From Xylogone sp. PMI_703 (lineage: Eukaryota; Ascomycota; Leotiomycetes), in contig JAJTUQ010000003.1 in NCBI GenBank assembly GCA_021399445.1, positions 1,984,001-2,048,000 of the forward strand: a DNA stretch of 64,000 nucleotides, given 5' to 3'. Of this stretch, positions 1 through 11,400 are shown piece after piece. Both the position numbers and the translations under genes were made by a program. Position 1 is the stretch's first letter; each line of letters starts with the position of its first letter. A model generated the notes under the pieces. It was not told the DNA's origin, made no database searches, and saw nothing but the letters and a program-made list of their open reading frames with translations.

Positions 1-529
1 CTTCCAAGATTCAAACTCCACACAGGCTATGCTTCGATCGCAGGTCAACACCGTTCCTGCGCTTGTTTGCGCGATTATCTGGGCTCGCGTCGTCAGCCAG
101 TGTGGGCTCCTGGATGGAGACAATAACGATGGCCAGTGGGACGCTATCAATCACTACTACAAGGACGACACCATGATCAATACGACCCGGCAGCGTGCTA
201 CGTTGCAGCGCCAGCCGCTTCTACTGGTCATCCTATTAATACACCCGGTTGTCACGACTGTTGCAGCTTGTCTCAAGATGTTGTATCGACACATGCCCGT
301 GAGTGATGGATTCGGTATCGTTTCGTTGCTTGCTGCTGCAAGTCCAGAGTCGCTGGGCATCCTGGAAGGAGCTGGGCTCACGGGGCATCTAACACGTAGA
401 TTGTATGTGCGTTTCAGTCACGATGCAACCGCAATGGAGGATCGTAATGAGATGGTAGAGAAAGTACAGGTCGTGGTTGGCGAGAAGGGGAAGCCTGATC
501 GAGTGATAACAGGGAAGATATATGGATAG
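1..529 (+). CDS. C-terminal part of an unknown fungal membrane protein (5' partial)
   Basis: The reading frame is already open at base 2 and ends with TAG at 527-529. The first ATG lies at 29, but codons upstream of it are also open, so the gene probably starts outside the window. The visible part has an extracellular-looking stretch with two NxT-type sites, then one clear membrane segment (about codons 64-85 counted from the ATG at 29) followed by a roughly 80-residue basic C-terminal tail. The pattern (hydrophobic segment, a short Phe-Gly-Ile-Val-Ser stretch, then a charged tail) resembles the end of multi-pass hypothetical proteins common in Pezizomycotina; that is memory of a pattern, not a proven match. 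No function can be given. Confidence 0.5.
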   Translation, partial: FQDSNSTQAMLRSQVNTVPALVCAIIWARVVSQCGLLDGDNNDGQWDAINHYYKDDTMINTTRQRATLQRQPLLLVILLIHPVVTTVAACLKMLYRHMPVSDGFGIVSLLAAASPESLGILEGAGLTGHLTRRLYVRFSHDATAMEDRNEMVEKVQVVVGEKGKPDRVITGKIYG

Positions 530-1718
530 CCTCCAGGACGACGTGGCACTTACCCCGGTCAGGCTTACGAAGAGTTGGAGTACTCGTTCAATCCAACTGA
601 CCTCACATACCGAAACTGTAACTCCCGCTATTGCCGCTTGTTTGATTCCAGCCACCATCGGATCTATTGAAATCCTAAGGCATAGGGGACGAATCATTGA
701 ATCGGTACCTTCACCTCCAGCAGCATTATCTGAAAGTGGAAATGAGCCGAGCGTTAGACCTCGTAGGCATCCTGTTATTCAATTGACACCTACGCCTCCA
801 GCATCATCATCTGGCTGTATCTGGAAAGGGAGCACGAGGGCTCCGGCGATGAGTCGCCGCTCACGGTTATTCTCATTCTTCGAGTAGAAAAATTCGAAGA
901 ATGGCTGCTAGCAATATAAACGGAAACAGTTTGGATCGACCATATCTAAAAAGGTGGCTTCCGGAAAAGGGGGGGAAGGGGGGAAGGGGGGAAGGGGGGA
1001 AGGGGAAAGAGTAAAGATATTTATAAAATAGTTACTTCTAAGCTATCAAATGTATATATCCATGTTTATATTATTATAAAATTGATCAAAGTATTTAACT
1101 TTAAAATATAAAGGTCCTAACTTGTAGTCCCACTTCCGTATAAGATGTTGAAAGAAGTAAGTGCGGGGAGCGCTTATATTGGTACAGTAAAGCCTACCCT
1201 AAAACTTAGGAAAGAATAGTGACGCCTATTACGTATCATCCAGATAGGGCTGGCTTGACTACCCCGCTGTGGAGAGACATGAACCAAAAAACAACTCGCC
1301 AGCGCTAATTAGATTGACTTGGCGGTTGGCGCAAGAACCCCGGAAAACACAACTGTCATCCAGTGCCATGGCCAAACGGATCAATTGACTCAAGACCTAT
1401 AACGCCGTTGGACTCTAAGATGCCAACTTACCTTTTCACATGACTTTACTCCTTCTTCCTGCTATCTCATGACTGTGTGATCATACTTTGGCTCCCAAAC
1501 TATGCATCTACTAGACTCCAGTGGTGTGATCGGTCCTCCCGTTGCCAGGCCTGGACTACACTTTCTCTCAGTTGGATTAAAGTTCATACAATCTTATCTA
1601 AATTCTCCAATTTGGATATCGTACCGTCGTGGGGCCATCTAACATGTCGAAACATAAGGAAACAACGAAAATAAAGTGAGCGTTGCGAAATCCATGTGAT
1701 CTTGCCAGTTTCGCTGAT
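530..1718. other. Intergenic stretch before the K+ channel gene
   Basis: No convincing gene. It holds the G-run tract listed separately, then AT-rich DNA from about 1010 to 1110. Short open frames at 522-887 and 1477-1674 lack family resemblance and are not called. A very short 5' exon of the channel gene could lie at 1644-1675 (see that gene). Confidence 0.5.
969..1005 (+). repeat. G-run tract, potential G-quadruplex
   Basis: Five runs of G (7, 6, 6, 6 and 4 bases) are separated only by AA. This exceeds the usual four-run G-quadruplex pattern with loops of two bases, and is the only tract of its kind noticed in the window. It lies about 0.7 kb upstream of the K+ channel start and about 440 bp after the first gene. 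Confidence 0.85.
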
Positions 1719-3623
1719 ATGACGTGGAGTGGCTGGTGGCTTGCCTCGACAAGCTTCCCCGTTCTGGCGGTAGTCATCACCTTTGTTCTTACCCTTATAT
1801 GCAGCCGGCTAACAGATGTCTAGGGAACACTGGGTGCTATGGCTATCATGTTCAGCATCTGCACGGTATCCCAAGGATGGCAGGAAGCAGTAGATGTCGA
1901 CGGAAACACCAGAACACTCTCTCAGCCAGCTTGGTAAGTGCTCTTCTTAACTCCTCTTACACATGTTCAATGTAACAATCAAATCGCTGTTAGGGCTGTT
2001 GTACTCAAGGCAGTATCATTGGCTTTAGCCACTATTGCTCACTTTGTTTTACTGCTTACGATGAAGTCCAAACGTGATCCAGTTATAGGATTTACTGTGA
2101 CAATATTAAGTTGGCTTGCTGCGGCAGTGATATTATTTAGTCTTATAGGTGTTGTAGCTCAACATCATCCGACACTCCAACCACAAGAGTCGCTCAGGCA
2201 TACACAGAATTTTTACTATGGAATCCTAGCTGCAAGCCTCTATGTTCTGATAGCTATTTTACTTGCCATTTACACAGCTAGCGCTCGTACGGTCCGTCTG
2301 AGTCAAAAAGACAGACGAACAATTGAATGTACGAGTATAATCTTGCGGACAATCACTTTCATGGCCATTCTTCTCGGTGGAGCCGCTATGTACAGCTCCG
2401 TTGAAGGCTGGTCTTTTATGGATGCGCTGTATTTCACGGACTACACCCTCCTCACCCTTGGTATCGGAAATATTGTTCCTCGGACTCACCTTGGACGAAG
2501 CTTGTTATTTCCATATGCTACTGCAGGAATCATTACTGCAGGTCTCGTCATTAGCTCTATAGCATCGTTCGGAAAGAATATGAGAAACATGAAACTGAGA
2601 TTCAAACTCGAGGAGGCGCAGATTGCTATGCATAAACAAGGGGATTCAGATGGACTTATTGATAGCACTCGCAAAGACAGCGAAAAGCAATCGCCATATC
2701 TACCTGCTAGTGCTCAATTTCCAAGCCGGAATCAAATGTTGAAATTGCACCTCATCAAATCTAGCTTCCATCGCAAACAGCGATGGAAAGCACTTGTAAT
2801 TTTCTTGGTAGCATGGTTCGTCCTTTGGATAGTCAGCGCCGGTATTTTCTATCGATCCGAAAGCAGCCAGGGCTGGAGTTATTTCGTGGCTCTCTATTTT
2901 ACTTACACATCACTAACGACCATCGGATACGGAGATTTTTATCCTACAAGTAACTTTGGCAAGGTTTTCTTCGTCTTCTGGTCTCTACTTGCCGTTCCCA
3001 TTCTGACAAACCTTGTTACCGCTATGGGTGAAATAGGTCATCTGCTGTTAGTGTATGTCTCTAATTACGTGTGGAGACTTGGTATGTTGAGAGCACATGA
3101 ACGGCAGCATCGCCAGCATGGGATTTCTTTGTCTCATGGCGAAAAGGGCAGGAATGGGCCAAACCAGAGACTTCCTTCGGGTTTGGAGCGGTCAACTGGT
3201 GTCTCCCGCTCTCAAGGACTAATAGTGTCCAAGCAAGCACCCAGGGATTTACAGCAGATCAGTGCAGAAAGTAGTTCATCTGGTAACCAAATCAAGCTAC
3301 CAAAATCGGTGAATAAATGTGTTCAACACAAGCTTTTGCTGACTGATGAAATTCAAATTCTCATAGCTGCTCTTATGGATGAATCCATCACGCTAAACCT
3401 GGCTCACAATTGGATCAGAATTCACTCTTCTGTCCTCCCTAGAGAGAATGAGGAACTTGACTCATTGCACGCTAACCCTCTTCCAGACTTGCATGAGAGA
3501 ATTCCCATAGACTCCAAGACGTCGTTAGCAGACAGGAACACTGAAATTTTATGGATGCTCAAATTCTTAGTGGAGAAGCTTTGTGCGGATTTAAGGGAAG
3601 AGTTGTACAAAGAGACTGAGTGA
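1719..3623 (+). CDS. TOK-type two-pore outward-rectifier K+ channel
   Basis: Likely exons 1719-1769, 1824-1933 and 1994-3623 (596 residues). The introns (1770-1823 and 1934-1993) are GT..AG and phase-consistent, and the first has a CTAAC branch site. Exon 1 plus exon 2 rebuild the conserved N-terminal block of fungal TOK channels (WWLAST..FP..AGTLGAM...FSIC). Several membrane segments precede pore 1 (codons at 2454-2471, TLGIGN) and pore 2 (2919-2936, TIGYGD); the 8-TM, two-P-loop layout is that of TOK1. A long hydrophilic C-terminal tail follows. TOK channels pass K+ outward across the plasma membrane and set membrane potential. Oddity: pore 1 has GIGN where family members usually have G(L/I)GD. 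The start is uncertain: a stop lies upstream in frame, and an ATG at 1644 could be joined in frame only by a 33-nt intron, which is unusually short. Confidence 0.88.
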
Positions 3624-4503
3624 AACTCTGCAATCTATGTTTTCGGACAGTGCCAGTCTATGATTGTGAACTACTCAATATTCTGGTATTATCAAGTAAT
3701 TCCTTCCCCTTTGTGATTTCATTCAGTTAGTACACTTACTGCCCTTGCTCAAGCACTAATCATCCTCGGCTCAGCTAACTTACCTGAGTAAACTGAGCAT
3801 GATCCTGAGTATCCTGAGTAGGACCCTGTCTGGATTATCGCCGATTGCTGACCTGCTACAGTTGATAAGGTCGCCTCTCTTTGAAGCTACCTCTCATCTC
3901 TGAGGACTGTATTGTTCGGGCTCTAATCCTCCGCTATGCAACCCTCCTCTTGTAGTGTGGTGTATCTCTTCGATGGCGGGGAAGTCGTCGTCGCTGCCGC
4001 ACGTAGAAAATGTCCGCTGCTGCAAAACCTCCCACGCGTTAGTCCCCATTGTTACAGCCAAACATCTCGATCTCAGGATATAACCTGAAGTCTGGACCTG
4101 CAGCCTTCATTATCACCACCAGCTGATGCAGGCGCCGGTAGTTGCGGGCTTTGAGTGCTGCACGACCACGACGCTGGAGCCCTGTTAATTAAGATCGAAT
4201 TCCTTCTGTTCAGCCTCTCGCTTCTTCTTCTGGGGGAGGTGGGTGATGGCCATAAATAGTTCCTACTATCGAATCTAGGCCCAGATTAAGCTCTCACGAG
4301 TCGTTTCTCTCCTTATTTAATTGGGCATTACTGCATCGCAGCTGCCGTATCATTTGGTGGCGTTCTTCTTTCGTCCTCGCTCGCTCCTGTGCAAGCCACA
4401 ACCAAGCCATGGCTAGCATAATATATAAGAGTTTGCCAAGCCCAGGTTTCACCCTGAAGATTCACTATCTGTTTTGTATTCCATCGTCGTGGCACTCCTC
4501 ACA
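3624..4503. other. Intergenic stretch with a coding relic
   Basis: Contains three to four CTGAGTA-type words at 3783-3820 (see the phased-repeat features) and the minus-strand coding relic at 4039-4405. Nothing else is supportable. Confidence 0.5.
4039..4405 (-). pseudogene. Decayed coding relic, minus strand
   Basis: Two stretches read as coherent protein in different frames. About 4315-4405 gives a charged helical segment containing TKEERHQMIRQLR. About 4039-4180 gives an uninterrupted segment beginning RGRAALKARNYRRLHQLV and ending with CNNGD before a stop at 4039-4041. Stops and a frame change separate them, so this is not an intact gene. The style (basic, helical) fits the tail of a transposon or other repeated ORF, but the family is not identified. 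Confidence 0.35.
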
Positions 4504-5354
4504 ATGTCACTAGTCCTTTCCTTCTTCGTGACTCTGTCGCTATTTCGTCTTGGGAATGCGAGCACCGCAACATTTACAAGGACTTTCCCTAACACCTATG
4601 CCGGGTCGTCAATCAACATTACATGGAAAGGTGCCGTTCGCCCGCCAACATACATATCCTTGGAATTTGAATACAATGCTTCAGCTGATTTTGGAATTGT
4701 CCGTATGTAAAGTCCTTCCCTAGTACTTACTACTCGCTGCCGTGGAAATTCATCTGAACTTATTTCCTAGACGATATCACTGGATCCAATGGCTATTATT
4801 TATGGTCTATTCCGTTGGATTTACCGACCGGCACATACTGCTTTCACATAAGTGATAGTAACCCTAATCAAGGCGTGGATACGTATAGTAACTTTTTCAA
4901 TATCACACAAACGAACTCGAGCATCGGTGCTTTTGTAACGCCCAGTTCAGCCGTTTTCGAAGATTCAGCGACAGCTACAACGTACAATGTCTCGTCAATT
5001 TCTTCTTCTGCTGCACCTTTGGGAGGGGCTCACGTAACCAGTGGCCTGTCCGACGGTGCTAAGGCGGGCATTGGTGTTGGGGTGGCTCTTGGGGTTCTTG
5101 CTGTCATCGGTGTTGTTGTCTTCTGGTATAAGAAAGGCTCAGGAACTCCAATAGCACCGGCAGCAAAGGTTACCGATCCGTATAGTAAGGCAGAGTTACC
5201 GGGAAGTGGGGTTGGACAGAAGATGAAGTTAGGTACAAGTGCGGACTTTCAGAAGGCGGAGTTGGGCACTGGTCCTGACAAGGTAGAAATGAGTCCCGGC
5301 ATAGAGAGAGTGGAGCTGGAATCCGACAATCCACCAGCGGAGCTTGGGGGATGA
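4504..5354 (+). CDS. Kre9/Knh1-like secreted-domain, single-pass membrane protein
   Basis: Exons 4504-4702 and 4771-5354 (intron 4703-4770, GTATGT..CTAG, phase 1) give 260 residues. The ATG at 4504 starts a clear signal peptide (about residues 1-18). Residues about 20-115 look like the Kre9/Knh1 N-terminal domain of fungal wall proteins: an initial G-(T/S)-x-I-x-ITW-like strand (SSINITWKG), a SNGYYLWSIP strand and a final SNFFNIT strand, with several N-glycosylation sequons. A Ser/Thr/Ala-rich stretch follows, then one glycine/valine-rich membrane span ending in WYKKG, and a cytoplasmic tail with repeated KAELPG / KAELGTG / PAELGG words. The layout suggests a plasma-membrane or wall-linked surface protein. 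The domain is recognised by pattern; binding partner and function are unknown. Confidence 0.75.
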
Positions 5355-6721
5355 CACTTCGGAGCAAATTTGAGCTGCAGAGATGTAGCACGGTGTTTCG
5401 ATCTCAATGCACTCTTGGATATCATGAGTTGCGTAACCTATTGGAAGTCCTAAGCGAGAACTATGTAAACTGAATGACTGGCGCATCCATTATGGTGGCG
5501 CTTGATGAACGCTGATGTTAAAAAGAGAGCCCCTTTCCGTACATAATCATTCAACAGATATTTGTGCACGCGACAGTTTGCCAGGTTGGTTAATCTCGAA
5601 CTACTCGTACATATAAATAAAAGGCGGTGAAGTTTTTAACTTTTCTAATACTAAAGACGCCTCATTGATAATCTGGTGGGAATTTGTGGTGCTCAGTCTG
5701 AAGTAATACTGTTAGCTCTTTCTTGCCGAGTTTCTCTTGTGGGTTTATATTGCCTTCATCTTATTTACAGTAGTGATCTCTAGTAGGCAATATTACCTAA
5801 AAGGCAAATGCATATATATAAGATGTGAAAGCACTAAATTACTGTATAACAGTTAATTCGGTCTTATAATCTTTATCAATTACGACTAGTAGTTATAATT
5901 CGAAATCGACTCTACCATGAAACTTTAGGAGAACACAACGAGTACCTCACAATCTCAATCAGAGGTGTAAGGCGCCGAATGCAACCGGCGTATGCGGCAC
6001 CAAAATGGGACCCGTGCTGTAGTGAACAGCCGGTTCAGCTAAGCAGGCTCTACCTAGGATCTGCTCAGGTTTGCTCAGGATTTACTCAGGATTCGCTCGG
6101 GATACGCTCAGGATGCGCTCAGGTGTGTTCAGAATCTACTCACTCCCAACTCAGGTAAGCGGCTACTGCTCACCTCTAGGAACTAAAACGGAACTGGCAC
6201 GAGAAGGAATTACTGTAGAATAGTATAGTATTCTAACACGGCTAGGGAAATTAAGTCTACACCATATTCAAGAGCCCACCTCGGAGATTTCAATTATAAG
6301 CCAACTGGTAGGTAGTTCACCCTATATAATATGATATATACACTTGTACACACCCGTTAACTTGACATAATTCGTCCTATACCACCCCAGGATACCTGTC
6401 CCTAACAATAATCTTGTGCACATAACATTCTCTTACCAGGGTATAGATAGTAGAATGAAGTTGCCTTTTGCGTCAAGGTTGTGCTCTCTAGGCTCCGCTT
6501 TCCTTAATATTAATAGCATATTTCCACCTTCCATTGCTTAAGTCTGGCATCCTGTTTTCAGTCCATACGGCGCATTTCCAAATAAGCCGTCATCTGAGAT
6601 AATACACCTTCGTCCGTTTGCGCTACTGGATATTGTAACAATGACTGCTGTTGCACGAGAGAATGGAGCAAGTAGTGCCGTGTAAACGAGTCGACCATTA
6701 TTGCTCAAGGAGATATGATAC
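5355..6721. other. AT-rich intergenic stretch
   Basis: No gene found. Apart from the phased repeat at 6063-6145, it is low-complexity AT-rich sequence separating the convergent Kre9-like and ferric reductase genes. Confidence 0.5.
6063..6145 (+). repeat. Helically phased GCTCAGG-type degenerate repeat
   Basis: Eight degenerate copies of (G/A)CTCAGG begin at 6063, 6073, 6084, 6095, 6106, 6117, 6127 and 6138, a spacing of 10-11 bp that is close to one DNA turn. Units differ by one to three bases, so this is an old minisatellite or a phased binding array. The same word in reverse (CCTGAGTA) recurs at 3783-3820. Confidence 0.75.
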
Positions 6722-8887
6722 TCACCACGAAAACGCCTCCACCTCGAGCTCGAACTCTGTCTTTCTAAGCTTGCCAGCCTTCGTAACAGCCGCCCTGACA
6801 TCGTCGCAAAGCCCACCAGGTCCGCAGGCAACCACCCCGACTCTCTCCCAGCCGGATTTGATTTCGTCCTCCAGTAGCTGCTCGACGTCCAGTCTGCTTC
6901 CGATCCTGACGTCTTTGTCTGCAACAGCGCTCAGCGCGCCATCCAAGTCCTCGACTAGGCAGCGGGCCGACTCCTTGACGCTCCAGGCCAGCTTGACGTT
7001 CCAGTGGTTGTTGAGAAAGGGCAAAAGACCTGTGATGCCGATACCACCACCGATGAGCAGCAGGCGGTCGCAGCGGAGGACTTCGCGAGTGGAATTATTC
7101 GCATATGGACCCTCGACGAGCGTGAGGAGATTGTCGTGTGCGGCCAGGTGCTTAGTCGCGCCAGTTGATTTGCGAACATAGAGTGTCAGACCGAGGTCGG
7201 GACGGACGTGTTGCAAGACCGCCTTGGCATTTGGAACTACTGCGTTAGTCTTCTCTACACCGTGGCGATCGTCCGTAGAGCTCTGGCTCTTGGAGTCGAA
7301 GCTGATGTGCGCAGGGGATGGCAGCAGTAGGGCTGTCTGCAGAACGGAAAACGGGTGGTTCTCCCACGGCCGAAGTGGATAGAGCGTGGGGAAGTAGATG
7401 TAGACGTGCTTGCCGGGTTCGAGGCCCCAGCGGATGCCGGGGATGTCGATACGGACATAGTCTTCGCTGAGTGCTGTGACTTTGGCTCGACGTGGACCGG
7501 TGATAACCATGCGTAAAACACGCCCCAAGCGGTCAAACATCCAGATTGCTGAGATGGCTAACAGCCAGTCCTCATATCCGCCAAGATACTTGTATAAATC
7601 GTAGGCATGGTACCAGCAGCTAACAATAAGAATAACGGAAAGCACAATGTGCTTGAGCAAGAAGAACTCGTATGCGTATTTGCGTATATGCAGCCCGCTG
7701 CTAAACGCAAGAATGACGCAACTGAGAGTAGCAACGATGCCCCAGATCCAGTATGGTGATTTAACTGCGTCATCATACGTCCCTTCAACCTTATACAGTA
7801 TCACAGCAATAATAGAGTGAAGGAGGACCTGTAGCGTGAAAATACGAGCAACCCAGCGATGCAGAACAAGGAATGTTGAGCGCGACCAGTTCGTGGCCCA
7901 GAGCAGAATGTTATTCCTTCCACCAAAGAGCCAAATGAGAGGAGCGAATATGTACGCAAAGGCTCCAGTTCGGTAGAGGGCATAGGCCATAATCTCGCGC
8001 CACGTACTCGAGTACCACGCGTTAGGCTGCCGAGACTGGAAGTTGACCGAAGTCAGGACAATGTTGAGAATGAGGAACATTAGAATATAAAGCGTTTGGC
8101 CAACGGTAGGCGCATTCCCAAGGAGGAAAGGAAGCGGGCGGGCTTGGTACGTGCCAATGAGACTCGGCCAGACCAGATAAGGCTTGAGCTTCCTGAAGAG
8201 TGTGGAGATGAACGGGAGATATCCAAGCCATGTAAGTACTATTGGTGTTCCAAAACCAGTGACGAGTATTGCAATACTACATTGCGCAGAAGTTAGGATT
8301 TGGGAACATACGGTCGACTTGGAGCAGTGGCAGGGTCTTACCCATACGCATTCTCGTGCACCGTTTCGCGCTGCACACTCGTTAACACATTCCATTGCTC
8401 TTGATAGACAAGCGGCGACACAAGGGACGTGTCATTGAGCCATGTGTCCGTTGGAGTGAGTTGAATCGTTGGCGGACTGAGAATGTTTACGAGCGACTCA
8501 GAGTAGTGGAACGCCTATTTCGCCGGCATTGGATTGACCAGTGGCTTCAGTTTCCCAAAAGTACTCGAGTTTTGAATTTGTAATGTTATATTCGGCACAT
8601 TTAATGTGCATACACCAAGCAAGACTGGTAAGATAGGGCGTGATCTCCGCCCAACACGTTGATGTTGTCGTCATGGTCATCATTCCAACGGTATCACCCA
8701 TGCTGGAGCAGGAGAGCAGCAAGCTATGCAGAGACCTCAAGCTGGACATGGCACAGAATGGGTCGTAGGGATTCACTGGAAAGCCATTGAGTGCGCCTTG
8801 GAACGGGGCGCCCGCGAGAACGGATGAGGGCGTTTTTGAGTTAATTTTCCAGCCAACTTCAGGAAAGATCCAGCTCGCAGCTTGCAT
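6722..8887 (-). CDS. Ferric/cupric reductase transmembrane component (FRE family), one frameshift
   Basis: Exons 8342-8887 and 6722-8276; intron 8277-8341 (GTAAG..TAG, CTAAC branch). The product (about 700 residues if the frame is repaired) would move electrons from cytosolic NADPH through FAD and two haems to reduce external Fe3+ or Cu2+. Seen: the family's Cys-rich N-terminal region (NPYDPFCAM..CLAWCMHIKCAEYN style), paired haem histidines spaced 13 apart (H..H in HRWVARIFTLQVLLH and in HIVLSVILIVSCWYH), FAD motif HPFSVL, NADPH motif GGGIGITG, a late ACGPGG motif and the standard EAFSW end. Oddity: near 8507 the frame must change by one (one base extra or two missing) to go from ...NAGEIGVP to HYSESLVN...; no intron can explain it. 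No signal peptide is visible before residue 1, so a further 5' exon is possible. Confidence 0.85.
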
Positions 8888-10634
8888 ATTCTATTCACCA
8901 ACCACCAATGGTCCTGTAGAATTCTTGAGAATTGCCTTGCAGATCTGCATATCTAGACTCTTGGATCCTTTCTCCAAAACCGCGCACCGCCCATTCGAGA
9001 ACACCACTTCTTGACGACACTCAGGTCATGCGAGGCGATGTGTCTGGTCATACCTACTGTAAGCCAGTTCGACAATCAACCACTTCGAAGTGAGGCCCAT
9101 TGAGCATCACGAGTAGTATCTTTTTCGAGAGTTGCTCTTCGGAAAGATGTTAAGAACTGTTGTTGGCGCGATCCATAGTACAAAAGACGATGGTAATGAT
9201 CATTGGAAACTAGCGTCTATGCGAAACGAAAGTGAAAAGAACGGCGAGGTTGTGTAACATTTGTCAGAGGTTACGGCAAGTGCTAGTCTAGCAAACCTAC
9301 AAATTATCTGGGGCAGAGACTCAATTGATTGCTAGTACAGGTAATCCTACGGTGTAGTCTACGGTAGGATAAGCCCACACAGAAGACGCGCCTTGGCGAT
9401 AATATCATTTGCGAATCCTTGCTATCGAAAGCTGCTCAAATGTGCTCAAGACTCGCATTCCCCGAAGAGCTGCACCGAGAAGCCTTCCATGCTCGACCTG
9501 GGACAGCGGTTGGCTCGGTATAGGCATCGAGAGCAAGTTACGGAGGTACCACGCGCGTAAGGAAATGGCCTTGGCAGGTATTACTGGTGCCCTTGAAAAC
9601 CACATCTGAGAATGGATAACTACGCATGTCTTTAGCCAGCGATCGCGAACAGCACGAAACTATTCCAATACATACACAAAACTACATTAGGTGGAATCAG
9701 AGTTCATTTTGATTTTGTTGATCAAAGGATGCGGTGAGAAGGTTTTCTCGTGAACGTGTTTCATACTTCGACGCGGAATCTGAGCAAGTTTGAGCGAAAT
9801 CGAGGAATATATCCTCACTTTGATTCTCCAGCCTCCGCTCAGAATGAAAATACATACGAGATAATAATTGATCATAAATAGTATTTACAGCCATAATGTC
9901 TAACTTTATAATAAATCATTAATCAAAAGCTGATATAGCACTTGTTTACAAAATCAAGCAACCTTTAGATATAATTGGTTGGCAAAATTAAGCTAAACTA
10001 AATTTGGAGGTGCAGTTACCTTCTTGGCTGGCTAAGAAAGTCATGTCCCTTGTATATATTTATATGTAGACAAACCTTAATGGGCAACGCATGAATATCA
10101 TGTGAAATTCCCAAGTTAGGTGAAAGCCTTCATACTATACCTTGTTTATGAGCGGAATCATTTTGCAGCTAGTAGCGAATCAATACACCGCTAATTCTAC
10201 TCCCCACAGCAGATCTTAGCCCCCGACTTAGCGTAATTAACATCAAAGCACAAGCTATCAAGTGCTGCAGGCCCCTACATCAATCCCCACTTCAAAATGC
10301 CTACTACAGCTAAGGTCAAGTCTATTCATCTTTAGCAGTAGTCGATCTAGTAATACTCTTTCGGCCTTGAGGTTAAATTTCCACTGTTCGAAAACCTCGC
10401 TTATTCTTGTTTCCACTGGTCTAAATGGTATCAACAATTTACATGGCATCGATTTCGAGGATTCTAAAACGCATCTCTAACATGTTAATCGGAAGAAAGC
10501 ATAAGTCACTTTTTTAGGCTTTGGAATGATCATTATATACTACCGAATATGACAGCCCACCATTGAATATCTCTTAAATATCGAGAGACTTAAGCTGTTG
10601 CGGTCAGACGGAATTAAGTACTACTTCCTTATCA
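8888..10634. other. Intergenic stretch between reductase and copper importer
   Basis: No supportable gene. About 9400-9605 contains open frames on both strands with no recognisable family. From about 9620 the DNA becomes strongly AT-rich. Confidence 0.45.
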
Positions 10635-11400
10635 TCAATCATGACAAGCTCCTTCTTGCCACCCACCGCCCACCCCACTATAACGCCCAAAGATTAGTTC
10701 TCCAATGAATACTCCGCCCAATACTGCCAGGAAAATGCCAAGGTTGAATGTCATGACTGCTAACATCCTTTTGGCTATTAGTATCAATCCTGGCTTCAGT
10801 AAATGATAGCACCTACAAAATATATCCAATAAACGCTCTTGTGAATTCCATTATTGCTCGAACCCCATCTACTTTCCAGTTCCATGGTTTGCTCGGCTTC
10901 CACCATTGAAATGGCTTGCGAGTAAGTGAAAAACTGAATCTGAATCTTCCCACCTTCTCTTCCATGTCGGCGGATGAAGTGTCCATATGCTCTGTGTGAG
11001 ATTGAGAAGTCAACGGGTCCCATTCATAATCGCCTTCCCTAGCCAAGGATAAAGGAAGTGGACTTGTTTTAGCCTTGAAAAAGTGTCGGGCAAGTCTGGT
11101 TTTTGGTGGAAGAGGGAGGGGCTTGCTTTCCTGATGTTCGCCTGACCATACGCTCTCTATTTGATGTTTGAGCGCTCCTATGAAACGATTAAATAACGCA
11201 AGTATGAATAGAAAAATTATCGTCATAATGTATGCCGCAATCGTTGTCGTCGTCCATCCTGTAAAGAAGAGAGTTATGTGAGTGCTTGTTGAGAAAATCG
11301 TTGACATGCTCATGCCTGCCATCGTATCTGATGATGTAGAATCGTGGCTCGCGTTCATGCCGTGATCCATCGATGTCATGTCCATTGGTGGCATATCCAT
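10635..11400 (-). CDS. Ctr-family copper importer
   Basis: Exons 10817-11400 and 10635-10767, intron 10768-10816 (49 nt, GTAGGT..AAG), 238 residues. ATG at 11398-11400 is chosen because the codon upstream in frame is TTG. The N-terminus is Met-rich (MDMPPMDM, SMDHGM, MAGMSM), as expected for Cu+ capture outside the cell. TM1 follows, then a cytosolic loop of about 100 residues, then TM2 with the family's MxxxM (MLAVM) and TM3 with GxxxG (GVFIG), ending in GELIFGRY. The intron sits just before MLAVM. Ctr proteins form trimers that admit Cu+ at the plasma membrane. The ferric/cupric reductase gene lies 1.7 kb away on the same strand, so the pair could serve reductive copper uptake (inference). 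The C-terminal metal-binding Cys is the single Cys near the end. Confidence 0.92.

Noticed and set aside
522..887. 121-codon plus-strand frame after the first gene
   Set aside because: Low-complexity Pro/Ser/Arg composition, overlaps the previous stop, no family resemblance.
1644..1675. Extra 5' exon of the K+ channel gene
   Set aside because: In-frame joining needs a 33-nt intron, shorter than any other seen here; kept only as a possibility.
6651..7181. 176-codon plus-strand frame
   Set aside because: Lies antisense to the ferric reductase NADPH/FAD domain; it is a shadow of that gene.
8277..8600. An additional intron to explain the ferric reductase frame change
   Set aside because: The only GT..AG pairs near 8507 give introns of 16-36 nt and the wrong phase or a stop.
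9405..9609. Overlapping 66-codon frames on both strands
   Set aside because: Equal open length on both strands, no recognisable family and no promoter or splice support.
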